This document shows, in pieces, positions 21,631 through 33,341 of a stretch of DNA of 64,000 nt (position 1 is the stretch's first letter; each line of letters opens with the position of its first letter). Both the position numbers and the translations under genes were made by a program. The stretch covers positions 235,370,473 through 235,434,472 of the forward strand of contig CM051462.1 of assembly GCA_028095005.1 (NCBI GenBank). Reading direction: 5' to 3'. The stretch comes from Rhynchospora pubera (taxonomy: Eukaryota > Streptophyta > Magnoliopsida > Poales > Cyperaceae). Below the pieces are notes generated by a model, which worked only from the letters and a program-made list of their open reading frames with translations, was not told where the DNA came from and did no database searches.

Positions 21631-24017
21631 CCGTCTTAATAGTCGACGAATTGCTACTAAATTTGCTTTCAGAGGTTCGAGTGTCTCTTTTTTTTTTTTT
21701 TTTACCTTTTGCAATCCTTCAGTGTGATGTTTATTACTTGAATTTGCTTGGTAGGCGTTATAATCTGGCTGAACTTTATTCACGAAATAAATCGAGTTGG
21801 GAGTTTGAAGGTAATTGTTGGTTTTATTGGCTCACATCTTGAAATGATACCCTCTCTCTCTCTTCGTCACTAACACATCTTAATTAAAATGCTTCGGTCA
21901 GTTTTAGGCTTTTAGCTAATCCATATGATACTTTTCAATGTTTAATCAAAGTGGTGCTTATAATTTCTTTTAAATAATTGATGATGTTCGGTTTTGAATT
22001 AGTGTGATGCTAATTTTAAAAACTTGGTTTTTAATTTTGTATGTCATGCATGATCCACTTTTGTGCATTGATTATGAAGAGTTTTCAAATTCCATGAGAT
22101 TAAATGAAGAAATTACTACTGAGGTGGATTTTGAAAGCAATAGAGTTTAAGCTAGAAATTAGAAGTCATACCTATTAGATCCATTTCATCTGGGAAAATA
22201 CAAAAACCATCTTGAATTAGAAGTCATAGCTAGAAATTATAGCTGAAATATGGATCCAATAGTTCTTTATAACATTTGGAATTGCAAGCACTTACTTAAT
22301 TTTAGGTGGACGAGGGTATCAAGTTGGTACAAGGAAGATTCACTTTTTAAGCTAGCTGCTAGATATGGTGTCAGATCAGGTATTTGGTATGTGGTGTGAT
22401 AAAAATTACTAGTGCTATCAGCTAAGGTTGATATTAAGGCCAACTTGGGGTATATAAAGATTAAGGCTGGAGTGAAGAAATAGACTATTATGTTTGAAGC
22501 TATCAGCTTTATTTATTTATGTATTCCTTTCTATGTGTAAAAAGATTCATAATATCTCACATGTTTTGTAGGTTGGCCAAACATACATGATTTGCAGTAC
22601 TGAATGCTAGGGAATTAATAGATGCTGGCTGATTTAGTTAGGTAGCGAATGTGAAGATATTTTCGTTGTTCGATTTTATATTGCTGAACGTACATTTTGT
22701 TTTGCTCAACTTGAATGTGAGATGAATGTAAGCTTGAACCATTTATAAATGAAATTGTTTGTAAGCTTGATGTAATATGGGTTGATGTCAATTTGCTATG
22801 AGTTTCGACACAAGTTACATTGTCCTGCATTCCTTTTAGTGAGTACTGCAATGAGTCATCAATTGATTTTCTTTTTTTTTTTCTTTTTGAGAAATGGCCC
22901 ATAGATAGTTTTTTTTTTATAAAAAAAATCAAGATTGTGATACAAGGTGCTGAGATTACAATCCCAAATCAATCAAAACCCACCTCTCTAAATCCTTACT
23001 ACAATCTAGAAAAGTTATCAAACAGCATTAAGATATAACTGACTAGAATTGAGAAATCAGAATAGAGAAATTTGAGGAATTGTTTATAGCTCATGACGGT
23101 TCAACTAGCACAAGGATTTTATAGAAAGTTGCCTTAAGATAAGCTACCTTCACATACTTGTTATATGCCAAAGCAGCATCACCTATTTTGCTAACATCTT
23201 TCATATGACGTGTACAGAATCTGTGGGGAAAAAAAAACGCAATCCGCACAAAGCTTTAAAATAAAAAATATCTTAAAACCACACAATGCAGTCACATTGA
23301 TCTCTAATTTAATTTTGAAAATGAAAGAATATAGAGCATTCGGAGAAGAGAAAAATAGGAAAGGAAGGAGACGAAAGAGAAATGAATTCTTAATTGTCTC
23401 AATACAATCTATCTCCTCTATGTATAAGCTAATCCTATTACAAAACTTCTGTAACAGAAAGTTTGTTATCCCTTATCGGTTACAGTAATCCCTTATCGAC
23501 TACAAGAGAAAGAGTATGGTATAAACAAATTAGTTGCTTCTGATCCTGTGGCTGAGCTCGTGTGTTTCAATGACCTTCAACATATTTACCAGTATCGGAT
23601 GAAGCTGTAACAGTCATGTTACCAGTAACTTTACCAGCACCCTTATTAGAAAATCTGTATCTGTACAGATATAAAATGTAAGACAAGTTATTCTATTTTT
23701 TTCTGATTTTTTAACATAGGGTACTTACGGTAAACACCACTATGCTCAATTTTAACAGAATACCAAGGGAACATACAATTATACAAACCACTACAATTTG
23801 GTCAAAGAAGTAATAATACTCAGTTTAAGTTGTTCTTTGAACGCATGCAGTGAATTAGTATTTTAATTAGTTTATGCACGAACTCCTTACTGTCAAGAAA
23901 ATTCAATTAATGCCAACCCAGGGTTTATAATCCATGTCAATAAAATTCAATCAGTATATGTAAGAGATACTCTAACCTTTGAAAGCAAATTTAGGAGCAG
24001 TTCGTTGATTGAGATGA

Positions 24018-24349
24018 TGGAGAACCTAGGGTTTCGAGTTCTCTTGGGATTGTGACAGTAGAAGCAAGAGAACAAGCTTCAATCGAAAGAGAAGAGAGCT
24101 AGAGTGACGAGGATAGAGAGAGAGCTAGAGAGGGAAAGTCGAGAAGAGATCGAGCTGTCAGCGAAGGCGATGCGAGCAGGGAGGCCGTCGAAGGTTTGGT
24201 TCTTCTCTTTCGCTCTACCGCTTCTATTTTTACAAAGCGAAACAACTTTTAATAAGTTTGATCTTGACCGTATATCAAATTTTGATCTAACGGCTCTAGA
24301 TCCGGGGCATTTGGGGCAGCGAAAATTTGTAGGCACCGGAACCCTCCTC
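24018..24349 (-). repeat. Right terminal inverted repeat of the Mutator-like element
   Basis: This is the inverted partner of 21299-21630. It ends CCGGAACCCTCCTC at 24349, immediately followed by the 9-bp target duplication. Confidence 0.88.
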
Positions 24350-24393
24350 TTTTGTAATAGTGCAACGTATTCATGTTGATCCACTTGATTGTC

Positions 24394-24677
24394 TGATGTA
24401 GAATAGATCGCTAACGATTATATGGTCCAGATGGACCACCAAAAGAAGGAAAGAAAGACTTATTGAGTAATAGCAGTTATTTTACTTTTAAGCAATTATT
24501 TTACTTTCTAGTAGTTATTTCCTAGCAGTTATTCTCTTTCTTATTATTGTAGACAGAACCCTTTTAGAGGGATGTATCTTTCAGTTTAATCAGAAATTAA
24601 GAAAACTCTAAATTGTGTCTGTACGTATTTCTTCTCTTGTGAGAGAAAATAACTGACTCGCGTTACTCACTGCGTCA
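24394..24677 (+). repeat. Putative 5' LTR of the gypsy element, copy A
   Basis: The right edge is well placed: CTGCGTCA ends two bases before the primer site at 24680. The left edge (TG at 24394) is a guess, chosen because it gives a TG...CA repeat of 284 bp with the same length in copy B (61270-61553). No second LTR is in the window to test it. Confidence 0.5.
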
Positions 24678-24679
24678 GG

Positions 24680-24690
24680 TGGTATCAGAG
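24680..24690 (+). other. Primer-binding site for initiator Met-tRNA
   Basis: TGGTATCAGAG is the standard complement of the 3' end of plant initiator methionine tRNA and sits just after the putative LTR, 22 nt before the gag start at 24712. The copy B counterpart is 61556-61566. Confidence 0.88.
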
Positions 24691-24711
24691 AGGGTTTTCC
24701 TTCCATAACCA

Positions 24712-25155
24712 ATGGCAGGTAAAGACAGCCATGGCTCCGACGGAGATCGGAACATGGAAAACCTCAGGGCCGAGGTTAAGGCTCAAAGAGAGGCAGTTGT
24801 AACTCTGGAACAGAATGTTCAGGGCATACAACGAAGCCTTGAGAATATTATCGCACAGCTTGACTTACTAGTGGTGAACCCTAATCGGAATAGGGCTGAA
24901 GGAAGAGATCGACCAAGAGGTGTCGTAATTTTTCTACTGCATGTACATTCCCATTTTGATGCTGCTCGAGGCGATTTCCATGACAGACCTGTTCCTGAGA
25001 ACAACCGAGACAACTTCATCCAAGGAGATGACTCGGAGGAGGAAGAGGAGGAGAAAGAAGACTGGTTTGGCCATTATCGTGCCGCTAGACGTGAAATGGT
25101 CGCGGCAGAAATCAAAGTAACCAGTATGAAAGAGATAATTACGATTTTAAGTTGA
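24712..25155 (+). pseudogene. Gypsy gag, N-terminal part, copy A
   Basis: The start codon at 24712 (MAGKDSHGSDG) follows the primer site and is the same in copy B. A coiled-coil-like stretch (about residues 12-55) and an acidic EEEEEEKE run follow. Compared with copy B, A has a 36-bp in-frame insertion (12 extra residues, VVIFLLHVHSHF) after RPRG at about 24920-24955. A one-base loss near 25096 throws the frame, so the natural reading continues at 25152 in another frame (DIPGFNGGLNIEDFIDW). Confidence 0.85.
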
Positions 25156-25660
25156 GGGTAGATATTCCCGGTTTCAATGGGGGATTGAATATTGAGGATT
25201 TTATTGATTGGGTGGCTGAAGTTGATCGGTTCTTTGAGTATATGGAGATTCCTGAGGAGAAAAGGGTGAAGTTGGTGACATGTAGGTTGAAAGAGGGGGG
25301 GCCCCCTCTGCATGGTGGGAGAGGCTTCAAAACAGAAGGTATCGTGAAAGGAAGCAACCTATTAGAACTTGGTACAGGATGAAGCAGTTATTGCAGAGAG
25401 ACTTTCTTCCTCCTGATTATGAACAAATTCTCTTTCAGCAATATCAAAGATGCAGCCAGGGGCAAAGGTTGAGTTTATGCGGTTGGCAGAAAGGAATGAT
25501 TTGCGGGAGAGTGAAGGCCATCAAGTTGCACGGTATTTGGATTGGCTGGAACCACAACTTAGAGATAAGATTGGGGTTCAGGTTTTGTATAATTTGAATG
25601 AGGCAAAGAACATGGCCATGAAGGCAGAATTGATGTTGCAAGAGAAGGGCAGTAAGTGAA
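25152..25660 (+). pseudogene. Gypsy gag, capsid region, copy A
   Basis: The retrotransposon-gag core is readable only across frames: FIDWVAEVDRFFEY (about 25200), then a frameshift at a poly-G/poly-C run (25293-25305). After that LLQRDFLPPDYEQILFQQY lies in the frame at 25379, and a final frame carries FMRLAERNDLRE (about 25470-25657). A 27-bp deletion relative to copy B removes the MFVHEYTAE stretch at about 25468. Confidence 0.82.
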
Positions 25661-25734
25661 ATTCAAACAGAAGTGGTCTGGCTAATGAAAATTTTCCTAG
25701 AAACACTATTGATAGAAGTACCACAGCACAAGAG

Positions 25735-26430
25735 GTGCAGAAAGTGGCAAAGGAGGACAAGGCATTAGGTAAAAGGCCAATGGATAAAGGTGAAAAACAA
25801 AAGCCAGCCAACCCTACCTCTAAATCGATGGTGGACAAATGTTACCGGTGTCTACAGCCAGGCCATCGATCCGGGGACTGCCCCAACAGGAGAGGTGTTA
25901 ACATTGTGGAGCGAGAGACAGAAGATGAGGTTTATTGTGAACCTGATGAGGGTGATGAAGGAGCAGAGTTTGATAGGGGTGAAGATGAAGGAGAGCCGAG
26001 TTTTGTTATTAGAAGGTTGATGCTGGCTCCAAAGCAAGATGATGCTACCCAGCGCCACCAATTGTTCCGAACCAGATGCACCATCAACGGCCGTGTCTTT
26101 GACTTAATCATAGACAACGGTAGTTGTGAGAACATTATTGGCAGGGAGGTAGTGAACTCATTGCAATTGGCTGTTGAAAAACATCCAAATCCTTACTCCA
26201 TTGGATGGATTAAAGCTGCTGAAAAGATTAAAGTGACTAAACGGTGTAAGGTCCCTTTTTCTATTGGAAAATATAAGGATGAAGTGTACTGTGATGTTGT
26301 GGATATGGATGTGTGTCACCTACTCTTTGGCAGACCATGGCAATTTGATGTTGATGCCCAGCATGCAGGAAGAGATAATGTGTACAAATTGAAAAGAGAA
26401 GGAGTGAAGTTTACTCTACTTCCTTTATGA
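25735..26430 (+). pseudogene. Gypsy zinc knuckle and aspartic protease, copy A
   Basis: The nucleocapsid zinc knuckle CYRCLQPGHRSGDC (25840-25881) has intact CX2CX4HX4C spacing. Downstream comes a retroviral-type aspartic protease with LIIDNGSCENIIG at about 26105-26145; the catalytic motif reads D-N-G, a variant of the usual D-S/T/G-G that is common in plant gypsy elements. The frame ends at TGA 26428-26430, where copy B has CGA at the same codon, a CpG-type C to T change. The natural polyprotein would run on into the reverse transcriptase. Confidence 0.9.
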
Positions 26431-27534
26431 GTAAACAAGCACTTTAATACTGCTAAAGTGAAAGAGCAGTCATATATCACTTTGATGAACTTAGAGAAAG
26501 AATTGGAGGTGGCTGTGAGAGAGTCAAAAGTAGTTCATGCATTAATTGTGAAGCAAATGCTCTCACTGGATGAGCAAGCCGCAGAAATACCAGAGGCAGT
26601 GAAGCCTCTATTAGAAGAGTTTGTGGAGGTCATTCCCACTGACCAACCTAACGGGCTTCCTCCCATGCGAGACATTCAGTACCACATTGACCTAATTCCA
26701 TGTGCCAGCCTTCCAAACTTGCCACATTATAGAATGAGCCCAAAGGAGAGTGCAATTTTACAAGAGAAAGTGCAGGAATTGTTGAACAAAGACTATGTTA
26801 GGGACAGCATGAGCCCATGTGTTGTACCTGCATTATTGACACCTAAGAAGGATGGTAGTTGGAGGATGTGTGTTGACAGCCGTGCAATCAACAAGATCAC
26901 CATTGGTTACAAGTTTCCCATTCCGAGGCTTGATGATATGCTGTATCAATTAAGCAGCTCGGTGGTGTTCTCAAAAATTGATTTGAGAAGTGGATACCAT
27001 CAGATTCGAATCATACCTGGAGATGAATGGAAAACTGCTTTTAAAACAAAGGAAGGGTTGTATGAGTGGCTGGTCATGCCGTTTGGGCTGTCAAACGCGC
27101 CAAGTACCTTCATGAGGGTGATGAATCAAGTACTGAAACCTTTCATTGGAAAGTTTGTAGTAGTTTATTTTGATGACATCCTCATATACAGCAAGTCAGA
27201 GAAGGAACACCTCAAACACTTGAGAGAAGTGCGGGTGGTTTTGCAAGAGAACAAACTTTATGCCAATTTAAAGAAGTGTAGCATTATGGCTAAAAGACTA
27301 TTGTTCCTTGGCTTTGTTGTTGGATCAGAAGGCATACAAGTAGATGAGGAGAAGGTGACAACCATTAGAGAATGGCCAGCACCAAAAATAGTGAGTGAGT
27401 TAAGGAGCTTTTTAGGGCTAGCAAGTTTCTATAGCTGTTTTATTAGAAACTTCAGCACTATAGCAGCTCCAATGACAGAATGTTTGAAGAAAGGAAAGTT
27501 TTATTGGAGTGAAGAAAAAGCAAATTTGTTATGA
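26431..27534 (+). pseudogene. Gypsy reverse transcriptase, copy A
   Basis: This is the continuation of pol past the TGA. Typical pre-RT text (PEAVKPLLEEFVEVIPTD, LPPMRDIQYHIDLIPCA) leads into RT motifs: LLTPKKDGSWRMCVD, KFPIPRLDDML, FSKIDLRSGYHQIR, PFGLSNAPSTFMRVMN and the catalytic VVYFDDILIYS at about 27160-27192. The frame is open to 27534 and ends in the connection (LGLASFYSCFIRNFS), then DNA unrelated to copy B. RNase H and integrase are missing. Confidence 0.93.
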
Positions 27535-28135
27535 GATAATACATCAACCTGTCTTATCCTAACTCCAATTATCTCTGTCTTTTGAGATAATATACATTCA
27601 TTATTTGCAATGTTTAATAAATTTTCAGTTCTCTTTTGTAATTTGTAATTGTAAATATAACTAAAATATAGAAAGAAACGTAGTAAAAAAAAAAAATAAG
27701 ATGAAAGAGACCCACATTTGTTATGAAGAGACCACTTGAAACATTACCATATATAGTATGTGGGTCCGAGTTGATCAGGAAAAAGAAAAACAAAACAAAA
27801 TGTTATAACTAAATTCAACAAGCGGCCAAAGATCAGTTTTCAACTAATTATGTGAGCAACGTCTCTTAAAGGAATTATAATACCTTGGATGGTTTTTAAG
27901 CTTATTCTTAAAACCATTGTTCCATGGTCAGGGATGTACTGATTCTTCCGTTACAGGGGGTGACCCAAACCAGCCAGGTTGCGACCTACTTTGTAAAAAA
28001 AAAGGCACCAGCACTTCTATGGACTATTGGTCCACATGAGAAGGGTATTGCTGCAATGATATTCTCTGGGTCGAGAATCCCATCTTCAGCACATTCCTTT
28101 ATAGAATACAATAAAATTTAAAGGAGTTTTGCAAG
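27535..28135. other. Unassigned AT-rich DNA after the gypsy truncation
   Basis: There is no gene. TGAGATAATA words recur at 27532 and 27583. The downstream collinearity with copy B has already ended (at about 26790). Confidence 0.5.
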
Positions 28136-28320
28136 GTTGGTACCTTTCTTGAATGATTCAATGAATTTTATACATATCAGTCAGCTTCAAATCCACCTTT
28201 CTTTCTGATCTCAGATTGCTTAATGTTTCCACCTACAAAGTTAGTTTTAAATAAAAGCACCAAATTAGATTGCCCAGAGGTCTATTACTTTACTCTTAAG
28301 CTATTCTTATATGCTTAATC
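28136..28320 (-). repeat. Direct repeat, left copy (partner 29805-30003)
   Basis: About 185 bp match 29805-30003 closely, but this copy lacks about 25 bp (the CTGTCACTGCATGCC stretch) in the middle. Read on the minus strand both contain an exon-like peptide, here cut by the deletion. Confidence 0.85.
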
Positions 28321-29059
28321 AATTAACAGTTTGATTGAGCTAATTAGAACACTTAAGGTTCAACGGAATCACCCTTTACTGAACATTTTGAGGAAAATCT
28401 TTCATGGAAGTTAATCTTCATTCTAAACCTAAGGGTCAATTATTCACCAACCATTTGCAAATACAAGTAACATTAGGATCTTTTCGCATGACATGGAGAT
28501 GTCCATTGTTCACAGAAATAAAAATAGAAAATAGAGAATAAACCTAGTTTAAGGACTTTGAGGCTACCTTGTCAGAAGGAATTTTGACAGAGGGCTTAAC
28601 TAGCTGTATCAAGTGGTCGTGCAATTGCTGGTTTCTTATCAGTTTTCACTTATAAGAAATCTCTTCCATTTTTTTTGATAAATAGCTTGCCGCAGTTTCC
28701 TGCAGTGCACTCAAGGATGACTCCTTTGCACTGTTGCATAGAAGAGAAACAAAGATATTCAGTTAAAACTACATCATATAATAGAAAAAGTAACAAAATA
28801 CTCATGTCAGCCAAGATGCACTTGTCAAAACTTTCAAGTTCTCCCTCAATGTAGCATTTTATTACTGCTGCAGTGCACTGTGTTATAGCTTTGTTTTATA
28901 TTAAAACTGAGAATAATACACAACCAAGAAGATGGTATGTGATCAGATATACTACCAAGCAGCACTGAACCTTTGTAATATTGACCTAATCCCACATCTA
29001 GTTTGTTGGGAATCCATATTATTTGCTCATCACAACAAATAGGTGAGATGAACATAATA

Positions 29060-29290
29060 TATTCCTCTAAATTTTGACAAAGCTGCCCTTAACAAATGTA
29101 CTTTCTCAACCAAAATTAAATCAAATTGAATTGGTGGGTCCTGTTTCTTTTGAAGGGTTTCCAGGTTTGTAGTCTCAATGTTCATGTGCTCTTTTCCACT
29201 AGCAGGGAAAGGTTGCACAGATAACTTATCCACAACAGTTGCACGAACGAGCTTGGGGGTGCACAAACCAACATCTGTGGTAAAATAAAA
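29060..29290 (-). other. Unidentified minus-strand exon-like frame
   Basis: The minus strand is open for 88 residues and has protein-like composition (LCTPKLVRATVVDKLSVQPF, then DPPIQFDLILVEKVHLLR). I do not recognise the family. It lies downstream of the TPX2 C-terminal exon on the same strand and could be an unrelated gene fragment. Confidence 0.3.
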
Positions 29291-29804
29291 AACCAACGAA
29301 AGTCATGTTATGTAAAGATTGGTGTAATTAAAAGTGGTAACATTTGAATTAAATGCCAAGGTTGAAACTTAATTAAAGGAACACACTAATAGTAAAGCAG
29401 ATAGTAAACTGAGTTAATGTAAGAAGAAACTAGGTTAGTTTTAGACACTTGAGATATCCATTTCCTTTTGGAGTTGGAACTGGGAACTCAAAACAAGGTG
29501 TCTCCCCTCTCGATGATTCAGCCATAACACAATTTATTCATTTAAAGAAAGTGGTTAAAATTAGATCTTAGGAGATTGAATTATAAATGAATGTACCATT
29601 TCGAGGAATATTAAATATACCTCATTGGTTTGTTAGGTTCCTTGCAAGCAGTCCCACATGTATCTCTGCATGATTTAGAAACCTAATATAATGCCCAAAA
29701 AGTAGACAATAAGCTCTATGTAAAAGTATTACAACAAACATGTCTTATATGCCTTATTATTAGCAAAACCTCAAAAGTCACAAAGTGATTCATGCTGGGA
29801 AAGG

Positions 29805-30003
29805 TTGGTACCTCTCTTGAATGATAATTTGAGCTGTCACTGCATGCCTGTTCATGTTATACATATCAGTCAGCTTCAAATCCACCTTTCTTTCTGATCT
29901 CAGATTGCTTAATGATTCCACCTACAAAGTTTGAAATAAAGCACCAAATTAGATTACCCAGAGGTCTATTTCTTTACTCTTAAGCTATTCTTATATGCTT
30001 ATT
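29805..30003 (-). other. Unidentified exon-like segment, fuller duplicate copy
   Basis: Minus strand, about 29925-29815, reads VESLSNLRSERKVDLKLTD then MYNMNRHAVTAQIIIQER, flanked by plausible splice signals. The partner copy at 28136-28320 is truncated inside this peptide. The family is not recognised. Confidence 0.4.
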
Positions 30004-30582
30004 CAAAATCAAGTACTCTAGTAATACTTGCAGAAAATATTTTTCGTGCATATAAATTTTTGCTATTAGAGAACAGCAAGCTGCAACCATTTGATAACTA
30101 AAATTTGCAATATTCGATAAACATTGTTTCAAAAGACCCCTTAATCTATGTATGAATTGAGACGAGCACCATACATTTAAAATAATATATACTTGAGAAA
30201 ACTGAGATGTCATACATACCTTATTTTATTTTATTGATTCTGATTTATTTTTTTCTACAAATTTCTATTCTATCCTGGATGCATTTTTCTTGTGTGATTC
30301 GTTCGAGCCACACTAAAATACAATCTGTACATATGCAACTCTTCATTATCTGGCAGGACCGACTGTTGTGTACTATTTTTTTAAGAATTAGGCTAGACTT
30401 TGGTGAATAATTCAGCTGGTGTTATCCACTTCTTCTGAAGTCACCTCTAGGCTCCTGGACCAGTATGTACCAGATATTCAAAATAAATAATCGACTGGCA
30501 TCAGTCGATGACTGTTCAAATTTGACATTAAGGTTAACAAGTTTTGTCAGTCATGCTGGTTACCGAATGAAGGTGTGCGTCT

Positions 30583-32170
30583 TTTGTCTCCTTATCTGAC
30601 CTCTTTCGTCCACATGCAAGTGTGGCGACTTGGGTTTTGTACCTTCCTTTGTAGACCTGCCACAGACAGATTCAATCAATTTCTTAGTACAAACACTAAG
30701 TTTGGTTTAAATTTCTGTTCCTTTTTGGACAAAAACAATTATGCCATGAAATAAGCATACAATTGTGAGCCAATATTGTAATTAAGACTGATTATTTTCA
30801 ACATTTCTAATTTACTCCCAAAATTTATAAAATATTGGCTGATAATAACCAATCTATTAGGTAATGCTGGAAATGGTATACAATTAACCCTTCTCTTTTT
30901 TCACAAAGACATTGAGCAAAAACATTGGTTTGTTTAATGACCTCAGTTCTAATAGCTTGGTGTAATTTGCCGGTAACTAAAAAAAATATGCTGGGTATTA
31001 GTTACAAAAAGGGAGAAACATCCAATAACTAGCAAATTCTACAAAAGGCTTCTCACAGCTCGCACTAAAACTACCAATAAGATTTTTATCAGACTGAAAC
31101 ATAAAAGGAAAAAATATGCAGCTTTGAGGGACAAAGGGTTTTTCAAACATGGGAAGAGGCCTTGCATGAGCAACCATAGTCTGTCTTAGCTGATTCAGTG
31201 CCTTCTCTTCCTCCATCTTAAGATAATATAGAAATTTTGAAAGAAATTAGTTATTAGTAAAGAGAATATGTATCTTGGTGACCAAACCCAAGTAAAATAA
31301 GAACGTATATATATATAATTTCAAACAAGAAAATACATACCAGTTTGGCAGACTCAGCCACCTCTATGAGCTTTTTCTACGTAACTTCTTTTTCCTTGAT
31401 CTGAATATTGGAAATAAAAATTCTTCTTAAACCATACTGCATAATTTGATGGATTCCTGATTTTTAAGAATTAAGGTTTTTTCATATGGTAATTTAAATT
31501 AATAACATAATTCTGTTCCTTCATCAAGGGTTTTTGCTCGGTAATTTAAATTACTAATGGATTCTCATTATCAAGGTTTATTTTCAGTATTTTGAACTTG
31601 CCAGATTAGTTGCCAAACAAGTTCGAAGTGGACATTTGAGTGTGTCAGGTCACCAACTGTTCAATACAGACTATTGTCTACCAAATGTTCAACACATACT
31701 TCATCAAACTTCATGATACACACCTTATTTTAGTTCTTCGCATTGTACTAGCCAATTTACGAGTACTACTTTAAGTGAATATATAGAGAAATGTTACTTA
31801 TCATCAAATTCTGTCTTTGAATAGATCTTTGGTCTGCCATATGTTCAACACATACTACATGCAACGCAAATGTTTGCACTTCTGTCATTGGCTTTCTTTC
31901 CTTTGCTGGAACTGGCAAAAGGGTACCTATTCAAAACACAAAAGGTAAAATATCAAGCCCCCATAAGAGTTCAAAAAAACTGACAATGTTTAATAACAAG
32001 ATAAAGCAATCTGAAGCTTACTCTTTGTGCCCTATAAATCCTCCGCTGAGCTTCTTCCCTCTCCATCCTTTCTCGGTCTTCTATCTTTCATTGCATTTCT
32101 TCTTCATGTCTGACAAAATTCTCGAGTTAAAAACCCCTCGGGCATGGTACAAAGCTTTCGATCTGGTTTT
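30583..32170 (-). pseudogene. TPX2-like microtubule protein, 3' exons
   Basis: TPX2 is the plant spindle-assembly factor that binds microtubules and activates Aurora kinase. Exons read right to left: 32170-31995 (PEGF then a frameshift; the natural frame resumes near EEAQRR); 31930-31850 (LLPVPAKERKPMTEVQTF, ALHV); 31385-31343 (TAG stop, then KKLIEVAESAKL); 31216-31125 (EEEKALNQLRQTMVAHARPL, PMFEKPFVPQ); and 30657-30583 (TKPKSPHLHVDERGQIRRQK). The last two match the conserved TPX2 C terminus. The frameshift, the stop and a lost donor after PFVPQ make this a pseudogene. Confidence 0.82.
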
Positions 32171-32249
32171 GGGGCTACCTGGATGTTACACACAAGATTA
32201 CAAATCAGTATATATTTTTAATAACTGACTGGTCAAAAGTTTGAAGTAA

Positions 32250-32278
32250 CTAGTGAATGCATCGCGCTTCGCGCGATG
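32250..32278 (-). terminator. Helitron 3' terminus on the minus strand
   Basis: Read on the minus strand this is CATCGCGC-GAA-GCGCGATG, six bases (CATTCA), CTAG, then host T. It has the same stem, loop and spacer length as the complete Helitron at 902-4658. The element body therefore extends to the right of 32250. The homologous uninterrupted site lies at 40928/40929 (GAAGTAA|TTTCC). The 5' TC end was not found. Confidence 0.85.
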
Positions 32279-33341
32279 TATGGTTAATGCAAGATGATCG
32301 TACTATTGATTTAGATTTGTTTCTTGGTTCTTTAATCATTTGGCAATTTTATTTTTTTGTTTGTGTTTGTTTTTTATAGAGAAATAACTTGTTCCTAATT
32401 ATGCAAGTAATGTAATAAAAACTAAACATATATCATGCATACCTAACATACATTATCACAGTTTCCTTCGAAAAAAACATGAGATTTAACAAAGTAGAGA
32501 AAACAAATAGTTTTGTTAATTGCCTTAGTTAATAAAACGGAGAGGGCTCCAGCTGTTCTGTGTCTGGACTGCTAAAAAGGAACCCTCTATAATTTTTGGT
32601 TTAATGTCGACCTCTTAATTCACTACAGTAGGAGAAGTTACCTCAGTTATCGTAACATACAAAGGTTATTGAAACAATATGTACAGTGAAATAGCTAAAT
32701 TATTTATGAAATGTACTAAATTCTTACTATGTCTAAATTGTATCCCTTTTCAAAGTTAGATAGCTCTAAACTCGACACCATGCCATCATAATCATTCAAT
32801 AAGTTTAATTTTCATAGCCATAACAAAATAGGTCACCTTTTTCCTCTTACTTCTTTTCACCAGAAGTTCTTTGAGCCTCTGCAATAGAATCTGATTTCTC
32901 CTCTGCGCGTCACCGTCAAAATTTAAAATCCTACAATCTAAACACAACTTGTTATTTTTTAAAATATAAATTAGCCTGAAGTAATAAAAAGCAAGGAAAA
33001 ATAAGGAAGAAAATCACATTAGTAGATGTTTAATTGAGAAGACATGAATTACCATTTACAACTTGCAAAAAATAGACTGTCCATGTCGCATGATTTGATA
33101 GTTATGGTTGTCAACCTAAACAAAACGAACAACAATAATATTAGAATTCTCCTTTGATGTTGGAGGGTGGAGAAAGTGGAAATGATTATGATTTCCGTAA
33201 TATTACCAGTAAGAACTCAGTTTTTGGGTCAGCCTGAGCCAACTCATCTATGCTTTGTGGTAGCTGAAAATGAATAAAACGGAAAGTTAGTTAATAAAGA
33301 GAACTCTAGCACAACTGATTTTGACTGCAACTAACAAATAT

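Larger units (their letters stand above)
21299..24349. mobile_element. Mutator-like element (non-autonomous), 3051 bp, copy A only
   Basis: Long terminal inverted repeats of about 330 bp (21299-21630 and 24018-24349) begin GAGGAGGGTTCCGGTGCC. They are flanked by a perfect 9-bp target duplication TTTTGTAAT (21290-21298 and 24350-24358). Long TIRs with a 9-bp duplication define Mutator-like elements. Copy B retains a single TTTTGTAAT at 61226-61234 with the flanks joined, a true empty site. I see no transposase frame in the interior. The TIRs contain CT-rich and AAACCCTAG boxes like plant leaders, so they may have promoter activity or captured sequence. Confidence 0.95.
1..26790. repeat. Copy A of a long direct segmental duplication
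   Basis: This stretch is collinear with 48937-63640. The offset is exactly 48936 for positions 1-901 and then falls in steps wherever one copy has an insertion: about 45179 after the Helitron, 40478 after the 5.5-kb A-only block, and lower after the 528-bp and Mutator-like differences. Shared landmarks in the same order are the CT-rich leader, the MITE, the 103-bp tandem pair, the minisatellite, the sulfate transporter fragment and the gypsy element. By eye the copies differ at roughly one to a few percent of sites plus short indels. The left end is not in the window, so the unit may extend further left. Confidence 0.95.
24394..27534 (+). mobile_element. Truncated Ty3/gypsy retrotransposon, copy A
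   Basis: A putative 5' LTR, a Met-tRNA primer site, gag, zinc knuckle, aspartic protease and reverse transcriptase follow in the Ty3/gypsy order. The element stops just after the start of the RNase H linker at 27534. RNase H proper, integrase and the 3' LTR are absent. Reading-frame lesions (a one-base loss near 25096, a poly-G frameshift near 25300, TGA at 26428) make it non-functional. Copy B has the 5' part only. Insertion preceded the large duplication. Confidence 0.92.
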
